From positions 24,019 through 88,018 of the forward strand of contig MNCI01014977.1 in the NCBI GenBank assembly GCA_015680685.1: a DNA stretch of 64,000 nt, read 5' to 3'. The notes under the pieces were generated by a model. That model ran no database searches. It was not told the DNA's origin and saw only the letters and a list, made by a program, of their open reading frames with translations. The position numbers and the translations under genes are program-made. Below, one piece after another: positions 24,480 through 36,580 of this stretch. Each line of letters opens with the position of its first letter. The first letter of the stretch is position 1. This DNA is from Gnetum montanum (lineage: Eukaryota; Streptophyta; Gnetopsida; Gnetales; Gnetaceae).

Positions 24480-25400
24480 AGATCAATTGTGCATTCTCTA
24501 GGACACTCATGAGGGTCTTTGTGAGGACCACTATGTTGGGAGATGCATGGTCATAAAAATATTGATGGCAAGATACCATTGGCCCACAATCTTCAAGGAT
24601 GCCCACCAATTTTTTCGATCTTGTAAGTGCTACCAACAAGATGGTAGGATGACTACATGTATGGAGGATCCTCAATAGTGGGTTTAACAACTGGAACCCT
24701 TTGACATATGGGACATAGATTTCATGGATCCCATCACATCCATGTCCAATAGGAAGGAATATATAAGCATTGTCATTAACTACTGTACCAAATGGGTAGA
24801 AGCAGTAGTCGTCATTGACTGTACATCATCCATTATTGCTCAATTTGTATAATAGAATGTTGTGAACAAGTTTGGGGTGGCATGTGCACTAATTTCTAAC
24901 AACAAAACCCATTTTATAGGTGCTACATTTAAAAAGCTCATGCAACGCTTGGGGGTTGAACATAAATTAACACTCTATCATTGCCAAGCCAACAGTCAAG
25001 TAAAGGTGACTAATAGGGAGATCACAAAGATTCTAACAAGAACTATTAGCAAGTATAGGAGAGACCAGAGCACAAAGCTCAATGATGCCCTTTGGGCCTA
25101 TTTCTCAACATGGAAACTTCCTATTGGCTACTCTCCCTACAAGTTGGTGTACAGAAAACTTCCAATGCTCCTAATTCAATCCGAGCTCTATACACTCAAC
25201 AGCTTGTGATATTGATATTAACCTAAGTTTAGCACAAAAAGAAAGATTAATCAATTTAAATGCATGGGATGAAAATTGATTAATAGCCCTATTCTTGTAT
25301 GAAGTAAACAAGGCATTCAACAAACAATGACATGACCTTAGGATATGAAAAGAGAAATTTCAACTGGGAGATAAGGTTCTCTATTCAAACCCCACACATG
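24480..25400 (+). pseudogene. Element A integrase
   Basis: A zinc-binding N-terminal region (His at about 24508, then 'YQQDGRMT') leads into the core: 'FDIWDIDFMDPITSM', 'INYCTKWVEA', 'ALISNNKTHF' and 'SQVKVTNREITKIL'. In the core the second catalytic Asp is Asn (SNNK for SDNG) and the Glu is Lys (QVKVTN for QAEVTN), so it is inactive even without the stops. No chromodomain follows, in keeping with the Athila/Tat branch. Confidence 0.85.
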
Positions 25401-25629
25401 TTCCTTAAAAAACCAAATTTCAAGAACTTTGGGAGGGGTCTTATATAATTGATGAAACCTTTCCTTTTAGGGCCATGAACATATACAAACTTGAAAGCCT
25501 AAACAAGAAGCAGTTGGTCAACATCCAATAGATAAAGCCTTTTCATGAGCCCAAGCAAGCTAGTGCAACAAATACCTTAATGGATGAATAACCATGCTTA
25601 ATATTTTAAATCTCCTCCTTCCAACTCAG

Positions 25630-25644
25630 TCATGGGGGAGATGG
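25630..25644 (+). other. Internal polypurine-tract-like motif, element A
   Basis: TCATGGGGGAGATGG lies about 30 bases after the end of pol. It copies the first nine bases of the terminal tract (TCATGGGGGTA). Equivalents occur at the same place in B (decayed), C and F. Confidence 0.6.
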
Positions 25645-27476
25645 ACATCCTTACTAATCATATACATGGCTCCTTAGTTTTTCTATTTTTTATTTTACAC
25701 ATTTTTTTATTTAAATATTTTTTCTATTTTACACCATCATTAGTACATTTAAATTTTTCTTGAACATTTTACACTTTCTTATATATCTTACTTTATTTTA
25801 GTGTGATTTTCTGATTTTCATTAATAAACGTGCTTTGTGCCAACAGGACATAGTGGTGTTATAAATGTTGCTAATGGTGGTTTGTGCTTAATGTTTTGTT
25901 TGCTAATGTCTAGTTTCTATTTTTGAATTTTTTGTACTTATGGCTAAGACATGGTTTTTCTTTTTCATGGAACAAGTAGTGAGTTCATGACATCCACCCA
26001 CCTACAAACTCTATGGTTTTCCTTGTTTTGAAAGTATGAGGTCCCTTTCATTAAGGAAACTTTTAATAATTTATGACCTTTGTAGTTTTTATAATTGGAA
26101 AGGATTCGAAGGTTTGCACAGAGTGTAACTTTAAGGGGACTCAATACTCTTTGTACTCTTCTACTTACTTGGGTGCATGAGTGTTTTCATGGATTTCTTA
26201 CCGTTCTGTGTCGACCAATAATCGGAAGTTGAATAAGTATTTACATGGTATGGTTCCCATCCAAAAAGAAAAAAAAAAGAAAACATAATAATAAACATGA
26301 TGGGAATTCAAAGCACACCCCTTAGAAAAATAAATAGGCTATAAGAACTAGTTATGGGACTAGAAAGACATGTTACCCATGCTTGAAGTTCCCCTCTAAC
26401 TAAGGTTTTCTCTCACTTCCTACTTCTCTTTTCTTCTTCTTAAGGAATAGTGGTTGTTCTATGGGAGTACTCTTATGTCTTGAGGGGGTGGATTAGTCTT
26501 GAAGTGGTGATGTGAAGTCATTGAAAGCGATTGGTTTTGGTCTAGACTAAGGATGGATCTTCTTAGGTCATTTAAACAAAAATTGACAAGGGACTTCTTA
26601 TGACCTCAATTTGAAATTCCATTCCACCTTCTCCATCATCCATCCACGTTTTCTGTAACTCACCTCACTACTAGTGTCCATGTTCTTATTTAGTGTCTTT
26701 GTCTGACATACTTGAATTCTTTGGTAGAATCTTTTGGGTATTGATCCTTAACTTCCATCAATCATTAATCGCCTATGAGGCCCACAGACTCCTTGGGTTG
26801 AGGTTATGTAAAGGGCAAACAAGGCATGTGCCTGCTATGGGAAGGACCCCCTTACATATCTCTTGGTTNNNNNNNNNNNNNNNNNNNNNNNNNNNNNNNN
26901 NNNNNNNNNNNNNNNNNNNNNNNNNNNNNNNNNNNNNNNNNNNNNNNNNNNNNNNNNNNNNNNNNNNNNNNNNNNNNNNNNNNNNNNNNNNNNNNNNNNN
27001 NNNNNNNNNNNNNNNNNNNNNNNNNNNNNNNNNNNNNNNNNNNNNNNNNNNNNNNNNNNNNNNNNNNNNNNNNNNNNNNNNNNNNNNNNNNNNNNNNNNN
27101 NNNNNNNNNNNNNNNNNNNNNNNNNNNNNNNNNNNNNNNNNNNNNNNNNNNNNNNNNNNNNNNNNNNNNNNNNNNNNNNNNNNNNNNNNNNNNNNNNNNN
27201 NNNNNNNNNNNNNNNNNNNNNNNNNNNNNNNNNNNNNNNNNNNNNNNNNNNNNNNNNNNNNNNNNNNNNNNNNNNNNNNNCAAATTACAAAAGTTAAACC
27301 CTTTCAACAAGCTTTGATGACACTAATAATAAAAATTAATTAATAAAATAATAATAAAATAATCAATCTTCCATGGTCCAACCATAGCCAAGTGTAACTA
27401 ACTAACAAGATAAGGCATTCAAATATTCAAAGCTACACATTATATTTACTAATCCATAGATGTGTTGTGATTGTAG
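25645..27476 (+). other. Element A pol-ORF3 spacer, with N gap at 26869-27280
   Basis: T-rich, then mixed sequence with no coding pattern. Blocks such as 'gaattcaaagcacacccctta' (20 of the bases near 26300) recur in the B and F spacers, so the spacer is a conserved part of the family. 412 Ns interrupt it. It ends with TACTAAT (27447-27453) and an AG just before the ORF3 ATG. Confidence 0.7.
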
Positions 27477-30318
27477 ATGACACCAAAAGGCAAACACACA
27501 CAAGAAGGAGGACCATCTCAACTAAGGGATAAATGGCCAAAAATGGGAAGGGGCCAAGAATGGGCCCAAGAAGAACCAATTGCAACCCATGCCACAGGTC
27601 CTCTTAGGGAAGAGGTTGAAGTGGAATCCATTCATTAGATTCCAAAACCAATAGCAACAATAGAAAATTCCTACCGAGATTAGACGCCAGCTTAGCAAGC
27701 AAACTTCGAGCTAACCTTGATGGAGGTTTACCTAAATCAAATCAAATCAAGGAAGGTCCAAAAAATAGTCCTCTAGGAGTTAAACTTTGGCTCTTTCCTA
27801 GAGCAAGCACCTAAGGAGGTACAGGACCAACTGAAGATTTCTCCCACGTGGCCAATTATCACTTCCAATTGAGAGTGGTATATGGAAGAGATATTCTTAT
27901 TTTGCAAGAACAAGCATGCTAGCTTAATGGTCAAAATTAAGGACATCTTATTGTCCTTCTTAGTGCTAACCATTGCTAAAGCACTTGGGTTATTAGAATT
28001 TGGGACGAATCTTGCTAAGATTCTGATGTAGGTAGATCTCAGCATCAAAAATGAATGGGTGTAGTGGTGCTATGGTGTTGAAAACAAGAAGTATAGTGCA
28101 CTCACACCCATAGAAAGAATTTACTATAGGATTGTGGCCTTTCACCTAAACCCCATGGTGAGGCCCAGAAAGATCACTACCTTTCCTACCCATGTGTGTG
28201 CTGCTCTGAATGGGAGATTACCTATCAACCTTCCACAGCTCATCTATCTAGAGATAGAGAAGTATTTTAAGGAAAATGAACATGGAAGGAAGGCATTCCC
28301 CTTTCCATGCCTCATCAAAAAATTATGTTTAAGGGAAGGGATAGTCCGTTATATGAATGATGTTGTTCGACGCACTCCGACTACTAATTGGATGGAGATG
28401 ATGAAGGATCAAATGCCTACAATAACTATTCAAGAAGAGTAACAACAGCCACCACCTCCACCTGCCACTCAGAAAACTATGCCAGACATCACTGCAACAT
28501 CCCAATAGTTGCACAAGTACCAAGAATGGCTCTTGAGTGAGTAACAGCAACAAGCAAGCATGAGTGGTGGGGAATCATCTATGTACTAACCAGCGATGAG
28601 TCACCTAAATAAGGTGGCCTAAATAGTCAGCTTGATGGGAGGAGGTGGATCCATTTTCCCTGTCCAAAAAATGTAGTTATCCGCGACATTGAGTCCTAGT
28701 GCCAAAGAGGTAATGGTATCTCTCTCAGAATAGGAGCCACTCCTAGAGAGTTCTGAGAATGTCATGACCTTTTTGATGTACTTGGAGGAAGGCAAGGAGG
28801 CAATAATATTGGTGATGTAGCACCAATGGCAAGAAACAATAGTAGAGGTGGTTAATGATAGGATTACCAAAACACTTAATGCACTTGCAACATCTATACT
28901 AAACATCACTACACTCAAAGATGTGTAGACATCCGTAGGGACCATAAGTGAAAAATTAAGCATAGCATAGCATGAAGAACTACTGAACCAATTGGTGAGA
29001 ATCAAACATCCACTTCTAAATGTCTTTGATCTACCGAATAGTATTACTACAACCTAGTCGAAGCTACTAGAGGCAAGGGGTAAGAACATTCTTTTGAAAG
29101 CGAAACTTAAAATAGCCAAGGAGCTTAATGAAAGCTTAGCTACTAAAGTTTTTGAATTGAGAGCCTAAATTTTTGACCTTACATTTATCAACCCAACATT
29201 GATAAGAGATGAAGCTCTTGAATAGCTTCACACTAGGCTAAAAGGGATTTATGGTGTTCTACTGATCCTTAGTAGAGGTCACAAAGCACAAGAAGGCCTT
29301 AAATCTAACTCGCTAGAAAAATATGTAGTTGATCACAAAAAACTATCACTTACGAAATGTTGATGTGGATAAATAATAGTTGACTAACTTTATCAATCAA
29401 TAGCAAGAGCAACCAGCTAGAGCAAACATAGAGTTAAGGAGATTGGAAGCTAAAAATAGAAACCTCTCCATGGAGGAGGTCCATGCCCTTTGCCAAAAGA
29501 CTACAATAGAGGTAGCCACCTAGAAATCAGAGGCTGTCTAATTTGAGAGAGTCAAGGATCACTACAAATACTAAATTAGCCTACAAAAAGAAGTAAATGA
29601 GAAACATATTCTAGAGGTGAAGGAAAAGGTGAATGAGACCCTCCAACAACTCGAACAAGAACATAAATTGTGGTAGCTAATCATTGATGAGATTGATCAG
29701 TACAAAAAGGTTGAGATTTTCCTAAAGGAGATGTAGATAGAGGAAATTATGGAATACATGGAGCTAGCCAATCTCTAGTATGTGAACCTAGCTATGTTGA
29801 CTGCTAGACGACCATGGTCAAAACTAGAAAAGTAGGTGGCCAGCTCGTACTTCTTGTACAATGTTGAGTTCAAGCATCACAAGGACACTAAGAAAAAGCT
29901 TATAATGGTAAATGTTGAACTTGAGGTTCTTAAGGGCAAATACACTAATCAGAGATCTGCTACCAAGAACTTGGCCAAAAGAATGAATGACTACCAGGAG
30001 CTACAAAATGTAGTGAGGGCATTTGATGTTGAACACAAACAACTCATTGCCTATTTTGTCAATGTCAAGGAGCTATTTTCAATAATGCCCTATCCTTGGG
30101 ATATCCCCATTTCAACCCATATTGGCGATGCCACGTGAACTATGAATGATCCCCGAACCAAGGAGAAGACGATAAAGGCATTATTGAATGTCTTTCACCT
30201 TCCACTAGAGGTTGTAGCCATAGTAAGATAGCCATAGTTTCCTTAGCCACCACATGTACCCGAAGCTAGCAAAGGTCCTTCAAAATCTCAAGAGCCTTCA
30301 CTGCCTAGGATTGTTTGA
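27477..30318 (+). pseudogene. Element A ORF3: plant transposon-type domain plus coiled coil
   Basis: About 2.84 kb between spacer and 3' LTR. ATG at 27477 is preceded by TAG. Conserved blocks in order: 'GGPSQLRD'; 'ELNFGSFLEQ' (about 27782); 'AKALGLLEFGTNLAKI'; 'AFHLNPMVRPRKITTF' and 'VCAALNGRLPINLPQLIYLE' (28134-28260); 'KAFPFPCLIKKLCLREGI'. This N-terminal third resembles the 'putative plant transposon protein' domain (PF20167-like) by its 'inLpqLI..ei' and 'lpFPxLIxxLC' blocks. The rest is charged, heptad-like and probably coiled coil, ending with 'EYMELANL' and 'KLIMVNVELEVLKG' (29750-29930). Stops and frameshifts are many. The function is unknown; position suggests the extra or env-like ORF of Athila/Tat elements, but no membrane segment is evident. 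Confidence 0.7.
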
Positions 30319-30530
30319 TCTTCTCAACCATCTTCATGCTATCAGAGGATGTGTTGTCCAGCTTTAAGTAGTCATGTCATGGTGTTCAATTTTGTGTCAT
30401 GAACACCATCAATTTTGTAATGCTGTTGATTTGTACATGTAGGCACTAAGTTTTTTATGTTAAGATTTAGCCAATAATCCCATACCTTTCTAATTTTGTA
30501 AAGGAACTCAACGATAAGTTTTCATTCAAT

Positions 30531-30540
30531 CATGGGGGTA
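30531..30540 (+). other. Polypurine tract of element A
   Basis: CATGGGGGTA directly before the 3' LTR start at 30541; the same sequence precedes B's 3' LTR. Confidence 0.85.
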
Positions 30541-31100
30541 TGATGAGCATCAAAGTATTGCATTGACAAGCCCCTGTTGACATGGCCTTGTCAATGGACC
30601 TTGTTGATGTAGCCCTATCTACATGATGTTTCCCCATCAATAGGACTACATCGACGTAACATTCGTCGCATTTATGGGGCTCCATTGATGTAGCTCCATA
30701 ATAAAGTTTATAAATATGCACTTACTAGCCATGTTTATGGGAGGTCAAGTCATAGTTATAGTAGAGCTCTCTTAATTTTGTCATTTGAGAGTTAGAATAT
30801 TTCTCTAAGTGCCTGCAACAGGAGTCAAAAAGTATACAGATCTTTATTCGAGCACTAATGTACCTAAACATACCAATGTGAATAACAATAAAGACGAGCC
30901 TCTTGATCAAACCTTGTAGCACTTGGAATAGATTAATGATTTATTTTTGCATTTACTATTTTCATTAATTATGTAATTAATTAAGCTAAGATAGACTTCA
31001 ATTGATTAATTAAGTAATTAAGCTAATTAGATTAAACACATAAGTATGACCACTTTGAGCATAACATATAGCATTTGGTAATCCCAGCAATGTTGTATGT
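30541..31100 (+). repeat. Element A 3' LTR, first part (interrupted by B)
   Basis: Aligns with 18640-19220 from TGATGAGCATC onward, with TATAAATA and AATAAA retained. It stops at TATGT (31096-31100), where B begins. Confidence 0.9.
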
Positions 31101-31996
31101 TGATGAAATGTTTAGTTGATACATCGACTGGGCCGCATTAACAGAGCCTCGTTGACACGGCCGCGTTGACATGACCCCGTCAACGTATCTATCCATGTGT
31201 TAACGTGACCCCGTTAATGTAGAGTCTATCTCTTGCTATAAATATGTGTGCAGCTATAGCATTTATGGAATCTTTTGGAGTAGTTGTAGCCAAACTATTG
31301 CAGTTTGTTCCCGTAAGAGTTAGAATATTTTCCAAGTGCCCGCAGCAGGTGTGAGAAAGGTGCACAGCTCTTTATTCAAGCGCTAATGTACCTGAGCCCA
31401 TTAGCATGACTAACAATAAAGATGAACTTTTTGAGCATTCCTTATAGCATTTGGATTTAATCACTTAAGCATTTTAATAATTTAATATTTCAGCTCTTTT
31501 ATAATTTCAAAGGCTTTTACTATTATCACTTTACTATTATTGTCCTTTCATATTTGATGAGAACCATAGGCACGACCATCTTGAACATATATCAAACACT
31601 TGGTAACCCAGTGACGCTTAATGTCTAGTAACCTAGCAGTGGTTAGGGTATGCTCAGGATGTGCACAGAAGATGGGATTGGTTGCTTATGCTAGGCAGAG
31701 TTAAACGATAGAGTAGAATAATTGTAACTTACACAACTTTCCATTTCCCACAATTAAAGAATTATACTTTTAAAGATAAAAGAGAAAATCAATAAAAATT
31801 ATTTGCCTCAATCTCACTTAACCATCGCTTTAGAATATCACCAGTGAGGTTGGGAAGACAATGACCATTCTAACTAAGGTTTTTCTGGCTAGAGTTCAAT
31901 GTATACAAGTGCTTGCAGTTTGCGAAATTCAATCGAGTCGCACGTGAACGCCCGTGATTCGTATGGTTGGGCATAGGGGTACCTCGTTGCTCATCA
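31101..31996 (+). repeat. Element B 5' LTR
   Basis: TGATGAAATG...CTCATCA. TATAAATA at 31237-31244 and AATAAA at 31415-31420. The first 140 bases hold hairpin-forming repeats with GTTAAC/GTTGAC cores around ACCCCG loops. Confidence 0.95.
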
Positions 31997-32018
31997 TTGG
32001 TGTCGTTGCCAGGGACTG
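31997..32018 (+). other. Primer-binding site of element B
   Basis: TTGGTGTCGTTGCCAGGGAC starts directly after the LTR and differs at three positions (C to T or G to A type) from the tRNA-Asp-type site known for Athila/Tat elements. It would prime minus-strand synthesis. Confidence 0.8.
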
Positions 32019-32161
32019 TTAGTCTTACATGCGCTATCTAGTCTTAGCAAGATCCTCATTCACTTCATTGGAATAGATCCAAGATAGTGAAATCTATACA
32101 CGCTAGGCAATTTAAGTAATAGAATAAGGCACACTAGTTGAGTTGTTATCTAACATCAAAA

Positions 32162-34660
32162 ATGTCTTCTCACAAGTGAGACGGATCCAACCCACCAGTG
32201 CCGCAGGAGTGTCAGGTGGTATATGCACATCCAAACAAGTATATCCCCAACTTCACCTTTATCCTACATCAAGATGAGCACTTGTAATGGCAGGACATGA
32301 AGGGTAACATCATATTACCTCTTGATCGATCAGTTCCTAGAAGGCTACTTCAAAATATTACTAGACTGGGCATTCAAGACCACAGTGTGGAATACATAAT
32401 GGAGGATCATGACTACCGATATTATCATCCAATTAAGGGACAAACATGCATGGGACCAGTAACAGGTGGAACGTCATGAACACTTAAAGGGGAAACAGTT
32501 CAGTAATCCTTTTTTCTTGCAGGACGCACATGACAATGAGGAACTTGTTTTTCACAATTCCCATTCAGCTGAACCTCCTTCGATGCATTAGACCATCCAA
32601 TCCATCATCCAAAGTAAAAAATCAAGCAATTGGGAGCACTAGAATGATGGGGGATCACACAAGAAAGATCATGACAAAGGAAAAGATGGACATGAAGATA
32701 GGGATCATCATTAGAATAGAGGAGGAGATCAACATCAGGACGGTGGCAGTTCTCCTCCCTCTTCTCCATATTCTCGTTCAACCTTGTCTTCACCAAGTTT
32801 TGACTCCAATCGTAACCGTGGTAAGAAGGATTAGGATGATGGCGATCGAAAAGACCAATGGGATCACAAGGACTAACAGGGACAACATGAGAAAAAGCAT
32901 GACTAATCACGTGACTCTCACCATCAAGAAAGGAGAGGTAGTCGAAATCATCACAAACGTTGTGGCCAAAAATAGGACTATGACTCGAATGAACCACTAC
33001 TGGCTACTCAATGCATGCTTAACATAGCTGAGGTAGTTCAAATACCCAGTAGGCACTTGAAGGATAGTTGGATCAAGCATCTTGACATAAACAATATCTC
33101 CAAATTTGAAGGGGGATACAATTGTGATCCACAGACTCACTTGCAAGCATTTCATGATGCTTGCACCCTATAGAACATAGACAATGATTGGCAAAAACTC
33201 AAGCTGTTCCCCCGAACACTCATCAAGGAAACAGAAAGCTAGTACCTATCTTTGAAGCTAGAATCAATTAGGAGATGGAGTACGATGTTGGAAATCTTCA
33301 ATGATAAGTACCAAACCTACTCTAGAGTGGCTAATCTGAGATGGTAGATCCAAGGGTGGAAATAGGATGGTCATGAACCCTTGGATGTAGTTATGGGAAG
33401 ATATTACTCATTATTACACTGATGCCCTAGTCATGGCTACTCTCAGTGGGAACAACTCTGCATATCATAGATGGGCTTCACTTTGAAATAAGAAAGACCT
33501 AGGTGTTTACTCTCAGGGAAGCCTATCCGAATTAAGGGCCCATCAGCTACAGTTCCTAATTGAGCAGGTGGCTAAAGAAGAGGTGGAATTTAAGAAAAAA
33601 AGAAAGTGTAGAAGAGTATAATTGGGATCCTTCCATCCGAAAGAAGGAAGTTCAATTTTGTGAAGAGGAGGAAGAATCACCACTGGATGTAACAGTGAAC
33701 CAAAAAATGTTGCGCATACAAAAATTTACCTCTGAAATTTAGCCAAGGTTGACAAGATGTGGGATTCTTTGGATGAAAGGTTCTAGAGCATCCTGAAAAT
33801 CATGGAGGAATCCAAAGAGTGATGTAATGAGCAAGATTGTCAAAGGAGAAGAGAAGCTGAACGTGCCTACCATAAAGGTAAGGGCAAAGTTGCTGCAGCA
33901 TAATGGGTTGCAGACTCTGACATAGAGGAGGAGGATGGATGTGACATATGCCAGTACAAACATCCTAAGGGGTGTTGCCCAGTGGTGTCATATCTAAAAG
34001 AGTCTGGGATGTATGAGCTAAACCCTCGTTTGGCAAAAAGGTAAACACCCCGAAGATTGCCTTATCCACAAGGTAATCCTAGGCAGTTCCACCAGCAACA
34101 AGGCTATTATCCAAGTGGAGCACCATTGCAACCCTATGAGTATTACTAGCAATGAAAACATTCACAATCATGGGGGATGCCACCTCCAAGGCAAAAGTAC
34201 CCTTACCGGCAGCTAGATCCTTACGGGTACTACATTCAGCAACCAATCTCCCCGCAGGACTCTTCTAGTCATGTGACATTTCAAACTCATTATCGCCCCC
34301 CAAAATACTTTCGAACACAGTCTCCATTACCTAGGGGGGAGAACCCACATCTATACTATCCTCTGTCACCTTCTTCTTCCATCCCTACTCATCAACACCC
34401 CACTCAACTACCTCCTACTCCACCTATGCAAGGAGAGATACCACCACAGCCACAGCAATGCAATGCCACAAAGGTTGTCAACTTGCCACCAGCATCTCAA
34501 CCAAGTGGACTAGAATCAAAACATGGAAACAACCTTTCTTTTTGCCTAATATCCCTAACATACCCTCACATTCACCTATGGCCAATGCCTATGAACCTCC
34601 AATCGCCTTCACTATTCAACCCTTCGAGCAGCCTTCAAGCCAAACACCTTCCACAATACA
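32162..34660 (+). pseudogene. Element B gag
   Basis: ATG at 32162 (MSSHK then a stop). The N-terminal block 'MKGNIILPLDRSVPRRLLQN' (32297 on) is shared with A, C and F. A Lys/Arg-rich region follows (32600-32950), then the capsid-like part with 'EPLDVVMGRYYSLLH' (about 33380) and 'VEEYNWDPSIRKKEVQF'. The short zinc knuckle C-x2-C-x3-H-x3-C is intact at 33940-33975. After it comes a Pro/Gln/Tyr-rich tail (34060-34650). Stops and shifts interrupt it in several places. Gag packages element RNA into particles. Confidence 0.8.
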
Positions 34661-34667
34661 AACCGTC

Positions 34668-35000
34668 ATGCTCACATACACTGTGACGGATTGGATAAAG
34701 GCAAGTCATCTTCCTCAAAAATTGACTAATTCGGGGAGTCCCCTCATATACCTTCAAGTGGTAGGAAATGATCCATGCAAAGCACTTTTAGATTCAGGGT
34801 CAGGTGTCAATTTGATTTCACATGATATGTACAAGACTTGGAACCTGCCCCCAATGAAGAAAAGCAACATTTGGCTTGAGTTGGTAGACCAATCCATAAC
34901 TATATCCTTGGGATTGGTAGAAGATATTATGACCATTATTTGTGGTGGTCCTATCTTGCTAACTTCTTGGTCATCCAAGTTGACAATTGCAAGGGCAATT
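34668..35000 (+). pseudogene. Element B aspartic protease
   Basis: 'LTYTVTDWIKASHLPQKL', then 'KALLDSGSGVNLISHDMY' with an intact D-S-G loop, then 'LELVDQSITISLGLVEDIM'. Open from 34458 to about 34960, so this is one of the best-preserved parts of the element. A frameshift separates it from the following linker. Confidence 0.85.
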
Positions 35001-35639
35001 TCCCAATCATAATTGGGAGAACCTAGCTCAGCATGGTGGATGCACGATTGGGGCTCTGAGAGCTTTCTCTTGAAATTTCAAAAGAAAATCCTTTTGGAAA
35101 GATGGAGAAGAAGCATGTTCCATGCATTGCGTACAATGACTCAGGGTGCAACTGTGTGCAACAACTTTGGTCTACTAAGCAGACATCTATTCAAGCATGC
35201 AGTTAGTGTGCCAAAGAATCACAAGTTCAACGATGCCTGTACGCAATAGCCATGAATCAAGAAGGCAACCAGTGGCTAACCGATGACTCTGATAGTAGCA
35301 CTTTATGCATGGAACCATCTGAGGGCCTTGTATGTGCCTATATGAAAATCATGGATGAATTGGAAAAGGTCCATCAATAGGTCTCCACTATTGATGAAAG
35401 TGATGATTGGGGAAAGCTACAAATCCCTAAAAGCTTTAGACAGGAGCCCTTAGAACTAAAAACATTACCAGCCAATCTGGAATATGCATTCTTGCAAAAT
35501 AGCAAGTCGGTAATCATTAATGCCACTCTTCCTCCTGAGCAAAAGAAGAAGTTGCTAAAAATGGTGAACAAATGGATGGCTGCTTTTGCATGGTCATATC
35601 ATGAATTAACAGGATTTGACCCTAGGGTATGCCAACATT

Positions 35640-36580
35640 GGATCTATATCGACTCCTCCATGAAGCCATGATGACAACCACAAAAGATGGTTGAACCCCA
35701 AACTAAAGCAAGATTTCAAGGAGGAAATTGAATAATTGTTGAAATTGGGGTTCATCTATTCCCTTGCAAATAATGAATGGGTCAGCCTACTCATTATTGT
35801 GCTAAAGAAGGATGGAAAATGAAGGGTTTGCATAAGTTTTAGACTACTAAAAATGGCAACCTTCAAGGATCACTTCCCACTTTCGTTTGTGGATCAAGTG
35901 TTGGATACTATTGTGGGGCATTGTTACTATAGCTTTTTGGATGGTTATAGTGGCTATAACCAAATCAAAATCATGCTCGAAGACCAGGCCAAGACAACAT
36001 TTACAAGTCCCTAGGGGACTTTTGCATATAAGAAGATGCCCTTTGGCCTGTGTAATGCACCTGCCACCTTCCAACACCTTGTCCTCAGCATCGTTCAGCA
36101 ATAGATTAGCAATGGGGTAGAAGTCTTCATGGATGACTTCTCTACCTATGGAGCAACATTTGAATAAGCCTTGGACTACCTTGAGCAAGCTCTAAAAAGA
36201 TGTGTGGAAACTCATTTACGACTCAACTGGCAAAAGAGCCACTTGATGGTCCAAGAGGGCATTATTTTGGGACATCGCATTTGAGAAGCAGGGATTGGTG
36301 TAGACCCTGAGAAAATTAGAATCATCCAAGGAATCATTAGTTAACCAAGTACTGTAAAATATGTTCAATCATTCCTTGGCCACACTAGTTATTACTGATG
36401 CTTCATCAAGAATTTCTTGAAGATCGCTAAGCCATTGGTGGAACTCACAAAGAAAGATGCTTCATTTGTCTAGACCAGGGAATGCGAATCTACATTCCAA
36501 ACACTCAAACAAAAACTCATAAAAACTCCAATTCTATGAGCACCCGACTGGTCCAGACCTTTTCATATCATGATGGATGC
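35640..36580 (+). pseudogene. Element B reverse transcriptase, ending in truncated RNase H
   Basis: Blocks in order: 'LPFVDQVLD'-type region near 35885, 'GYSGYNQIKI' (about 35945), 'KKMPFGLCNAPATFQHLV' (36030-36085), 'VFMDDFSTYG' (36122 on), 'LNWQKSHLMVQEGIILGHRI', 'SFLGHTSYY'. After 'PFHIMMDA', the first Asp region of RNase H, the frame passes directly into integrase at 36581. Stops are few but present. Confidence 0.85.

Noticed and set aside
26693-27343. Open frames of 144-216 codons across 26869-27280
   Set aside because: They consist of unknown residues from the N gap.
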